Assembly: GCA_003833135.1 (NCBI GenBank)
Contig: QZLH01001905.1
Coordinates: forward strand, 1 to 11,564
Source of the DNA: Oehlia diaphana
Lineage: Eukaryota; Glomeromycota; Glomeromycetes; Glomerales; Glomeraceae
Reading direction: 5' to 3'
DNA length: 11,564 nucleotides
Made by a program: the position numbers and the translations under genes. Under the pieces are notes generated by a model, which was not told the DNA's origin, made no database searches, and was given only the letters and a program-made list of their open reading frames with translations. This document shows, in pieces, positions 9,496-11,564 of this stretch. The first letter of the stretch is position 1. Each line of letters starts with the position of its first letter.

Positions 9496-9796
9496 ATGTA
9501 ATGTAAATACTGTAATACAAAATAATTTAGTAATCATTATATGGTATTTACTTGTCAATTTTTATTAACAATTAAAGGATGATGTTTATTGATATTAATT
9601 TTAATAACTTGAAATTACTAAATTTACTGTATTATTTGTGAACATTTTAGAATTCTCATGAAACTTTCATTGACAGACCCGAGTTCTGATGATCAATTAA
9701 TTTACTTGTTTTCCAAATATAGTATGTTGATTTAATTACATTTAAATTATAAAACGTATTCTTTCAACCCGTTTTTTGCTTTTTTTTAAGCAAAAA

Positions 9797-11564
9797 ATGA
9801 ATTCAACCCCAAGATTAAAACGATTAAAACCTAGTCCTATAAAGATTTATTTCATTCCTTTTAATAATAACGAAAATTATTGTAATTATTGTGAAACAAA
9901 TTATTCCAAGACAGTATTATTTAAACAAAAATATTGTGAAAAATGCTTTTTTAAGTATATTAAGGAAATAACTAAAAATAACAAACCTATGATTAATATG
10001 ATTAATGAGTATTTGAACGTATATAACGTATATACAAATACAAACTACGAGAATATTTGTTCGGATAATATCCAAGAATGGTTTAATGAATTCTCATATT
10101 TTGGATATTTTGGACAAATTGTCACAAATTATTCGTTCCATTCTATTGATATTAAAGAACAAAATAATTATAATATTTTAATTGAAAACGATAATTATTG
10201 TAAATTATGTAATAAATCAATAATTTATCGGCATAATGATCAAATTAATTTTAAACTATGTAAAAATTGCTATATAATTACTTCTGGTTTAATTGAATCA
10301 TCATTGACTAAAAAGCCTATCCAAATTATTTATTTATCATGGTGGGATGCTAATAGTCAATGTATGATATGCAATTTGGACCTAATGTTTATGTCAGATT
10401 GTCAAAAAATATGTTCTTTTTGCTATCTAATTTATATTGGATGTAGGTATTGTTTGACAACAAATATTATTTTTGGAATTACAAACCAATCCCAATGTAG
10501 AAAATGCGAAAGAATATCAGAAATTTCCATAAATATTGATTATGATAATATCAATAGTGAAAATATTGATATTGAGAAATTCCTTATTTCTACAAGATTA
10601 AATAATAAAAATAATAGTCAAATTGCAGATTATATAAATAATAAAAATTATGATAACCCATTAGATATATACAATTTTATTACAAATAATCTTAAGAATA
10701 CACAAATTATGAGATGGATTCCATATTCTCAAATTAAAAATCTTGAAAAAATAGCAGAAGGAGGATTTGGTATTGTTTATAAAGCAACGTTATTGGAAGG
10801 TTGTAATTATCAATATGATGATTTTTTAAGTATTAGAAACAAAAATAAGCTAGTGGCCATTAAAAAATTTCTAAATATACAAGATATAAGCAATGATTTT
10901 TTGAATGAGGCATGTTCATATTCTATAATTTATTTTACTTGTCACTTATCAAATTTATCAAATTTATTTTAACATTAAGTTTTTTTTTTTAGTTAAATTC
11001 ACTTCATCAGTGTTATAATAATCGTATAATTAAGTACTATGGCATTACAAAAGATCCAATAACAAAAGAATATATGATTATTATGAATTATGCAAAAGGA
11101 GGAGATTTACATAATTATTTACGGAAAAATTTTAATGATATTACGTGGGATAAGAAATTATATATTTTATGGCAAATTACAGAAGGGTACTTATATTTTT
11201 TTCATTTGGGTATTTTTTTTTTTTTTTTTCAGGGCTGGAATTACGATAATGCCAGTGTTTTCTAAAAAAGGTAATATAATTCTACTGGCATTATAAATTA
11301 TCCATAATTAATATGTTATCAATATTTTTTTTTTTAATTTAGACTTAAATATATTCACGAAAATGATTTTATACACCGAGATTTTCATAGTGGCAATATA
11401 TTATGTGAAACAGAAACTATTGGAAAATGGCAAATTGGCGATTTAGGGTTATCCCAACCTGCAAATAATACTTCAATTAATAACGAAATTTATGGTGTTA
11501 TACCTTATATTGCACCAGAAATATTTAGGGGTTCTGCTTTTTCAAAAGAATCCGATATTTATAG
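9797..11564 (+). CDS. Zinc-ribbon protein kinase (TKL-like), 3' part outside window
   Basis: Exons 9797-10909, 10993-11186 and 11343-11564 give 509 residues before the right edge. ATG 9797 is the first in-frame start. Residues 29-237 carry eight CxxC pairs (C29/32, 47/50, 135/138, 155/158, 189/192, 206/209, 216/219, 234/237), consistent with four zinc ribbons with 13-16 residues between paired knuckles. An Asn-rich linker precedes a kinase domain: P-loop GGFGIVYKA (322-330), Lys356 in VAIKKF, probable alpha-C Glu371, catalytic loop HRDFHSGN (447-454), Mg-binding DLG (469-471) and APE (493-495). All catalytic residues are present, so it is probably an active Ser/Thr or dual-specificity kinase of the tyrosine-kinase-like families expanded in Glomeromycotina. 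The substrate is unknown; the ribbons may bind nucleic acid or protein (inference). Intron 1 (10910-10992) starts with GC; intron 2 is 11187-11342 (GTACTT...TTTAG). Helices after APE lie outside the window. Confidence 0.88.
10910..10992 (+). other. GC-AG intron 1 of the kinase gene
   Basis: Phase-0 joining of GAG (Glu371) to TTA AAT TCA restores the kinase reading frame. The only donor that allows it is GAG|GCATGT; both GT dinucleotides nearby (within TGT codons) are in the wrong phase. The intron ends in a T12 tract followed by AG, with a TTTTAAC branch-like word about 20 nt before the acceptor. GCATGT is one transition away from GTATGT. Confidence 0.7.
11187..11342 (+). other. Intron 2 of the kinase gene, carrying a repeat insertion
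   Basis: Donor GTACTT after the second base of Gly436 and acceptor AATTTAG before A CTT AAA (GLKYIH). Length is 156 nt against 83 nt for intron 1; removal of the 69-bp repeat at 11235-11303 would leave 87 nt. A decoy acceptor, T-tract plus CAG, at 11230-11232 sits just before the repeat; using it would not restore the kinase frame. Confidence 0.8.
11235..11303 (+). repeat. Short dispersed foldback repeat, copy 2 (in intron 2)
   Basis: Starts CTGGAATTACGATAATGCCAG and ends TAAATTATCC. It contains a perfect 11-bp inverted repeat, ATAATGCCAGT at 11246-11256 and ACTGGCATTAT at 11284-11294, around a 27-nt loop. It is similar along its length to 8451-8520. No clear target duplication is visible. 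Confidence 0.65.

Larger units (their letters stand above)
7212..9796. other. AT-rich intergenic stretch upstream of the kinase gene
   Basis: No gene is supported. An 81-codon frame at 7426-7671 opens at TTG and is an AT-rich translation with no domain content. Features seen are a perfect 12-bp palindrome GGTCATATGACC at 8580-8591, a stem-loop at 8692-8702/8718-8728 (10 of 11 pairs), a small hairpin GGGAT/ATCCC at 9437-9454, the large inverted repeat at 9469-9495, and the degenerate 70-bp repeat at 8451-8520. The kinase promoter must lie in the last few hundred bases, but TATA-like words carry no weight at this base composition. Confidence 0.6.

Noticed and set aside
9747..9757. TATA-like word about 45 bp before the kinase ATG
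   Set aside because: TATAAAA-type words occur everywhere at this base composition, so it cannot be called a promoter element without a mapped transcription start.
11074..11296. Two overlapping short plus-strand frames at the kinase
   Set aside because: One is exon 2 running on into intron 2; the other is the same DNA in a shifted frame. Both are explained by the spliced kinase model.

Overview
The window is nuclear DNA from an AT-rich eukaryote, most likely an arbuscular mycorrhizal fungus (Glomeromycotina, Rhizophagus-like). Four things point there: very low GC, introns of about 60-160 nt with AG acceptors, a protein kinase with the wording typical of the expanded kinase families in these fungi (GGFGIVYKA, HRDFHSGNIL, IYGVIPYIAPE), and a Plavaka-like DNA transposase next to several non-autonomous DNA transposons. 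The taxon is inferred from family knowledge; no search was run.

Layout. (1) 1-1497, minus strand: the C-terminal part of a Plavaka/CACTA-type transposase, running off the left edge. Three introns can be placed in it (220-279, 700-767, 1005-1083). It carries two in-frame TGA stops and one frameshift, so it is a decayed copy. (2) 1527-2084, plus strand: a 185-codon open frame without a usable ATG, of unknown function, probably an exon or a gene remnant. (3) 2085-4141: AT-rich DNA with no gene seen. (4) 4144-5581: a 1438-bp Tc1/mariner-like element with CAGTG...CACTG ends and TA on both sides; no transposase is left in it. (5) 5649-7203: a 1555-bp non-autonomous hAT-like element with TAGGGATGG ends and a perfect 8-bp target duplication (ATTGAGAC). 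Inside are long inverted arrays of TGACC/GAGTCGA-type motifs, four tandem units of about 130 bp that resemble exon-intron units, and a foldback. (6) 7212-9796: AT-rich DNA with no gene, several small inverted repeats and one copy of a short repeat of about 70 bp. (7) 9797-11564, plus strand: a multi-exon protein kinase gene, open at the right edge. Its N-terminal half has eight CxxC pairs (four probable zinc ribbons) and its C-terminal half is a kinase domain. Intron 1 appears to be a GC-AG intron; intron 2 contains a second copy of the 70-bp repeat.

The only gene that looks intact and functional is the zinc-ribbon kinase. The rest reads as a transposon-rich accessory region in which Plavaka, Tc1/mariner and hAT DNA transposons of different ages have accumulated. 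I see no RNA gene and no CRISPR array.
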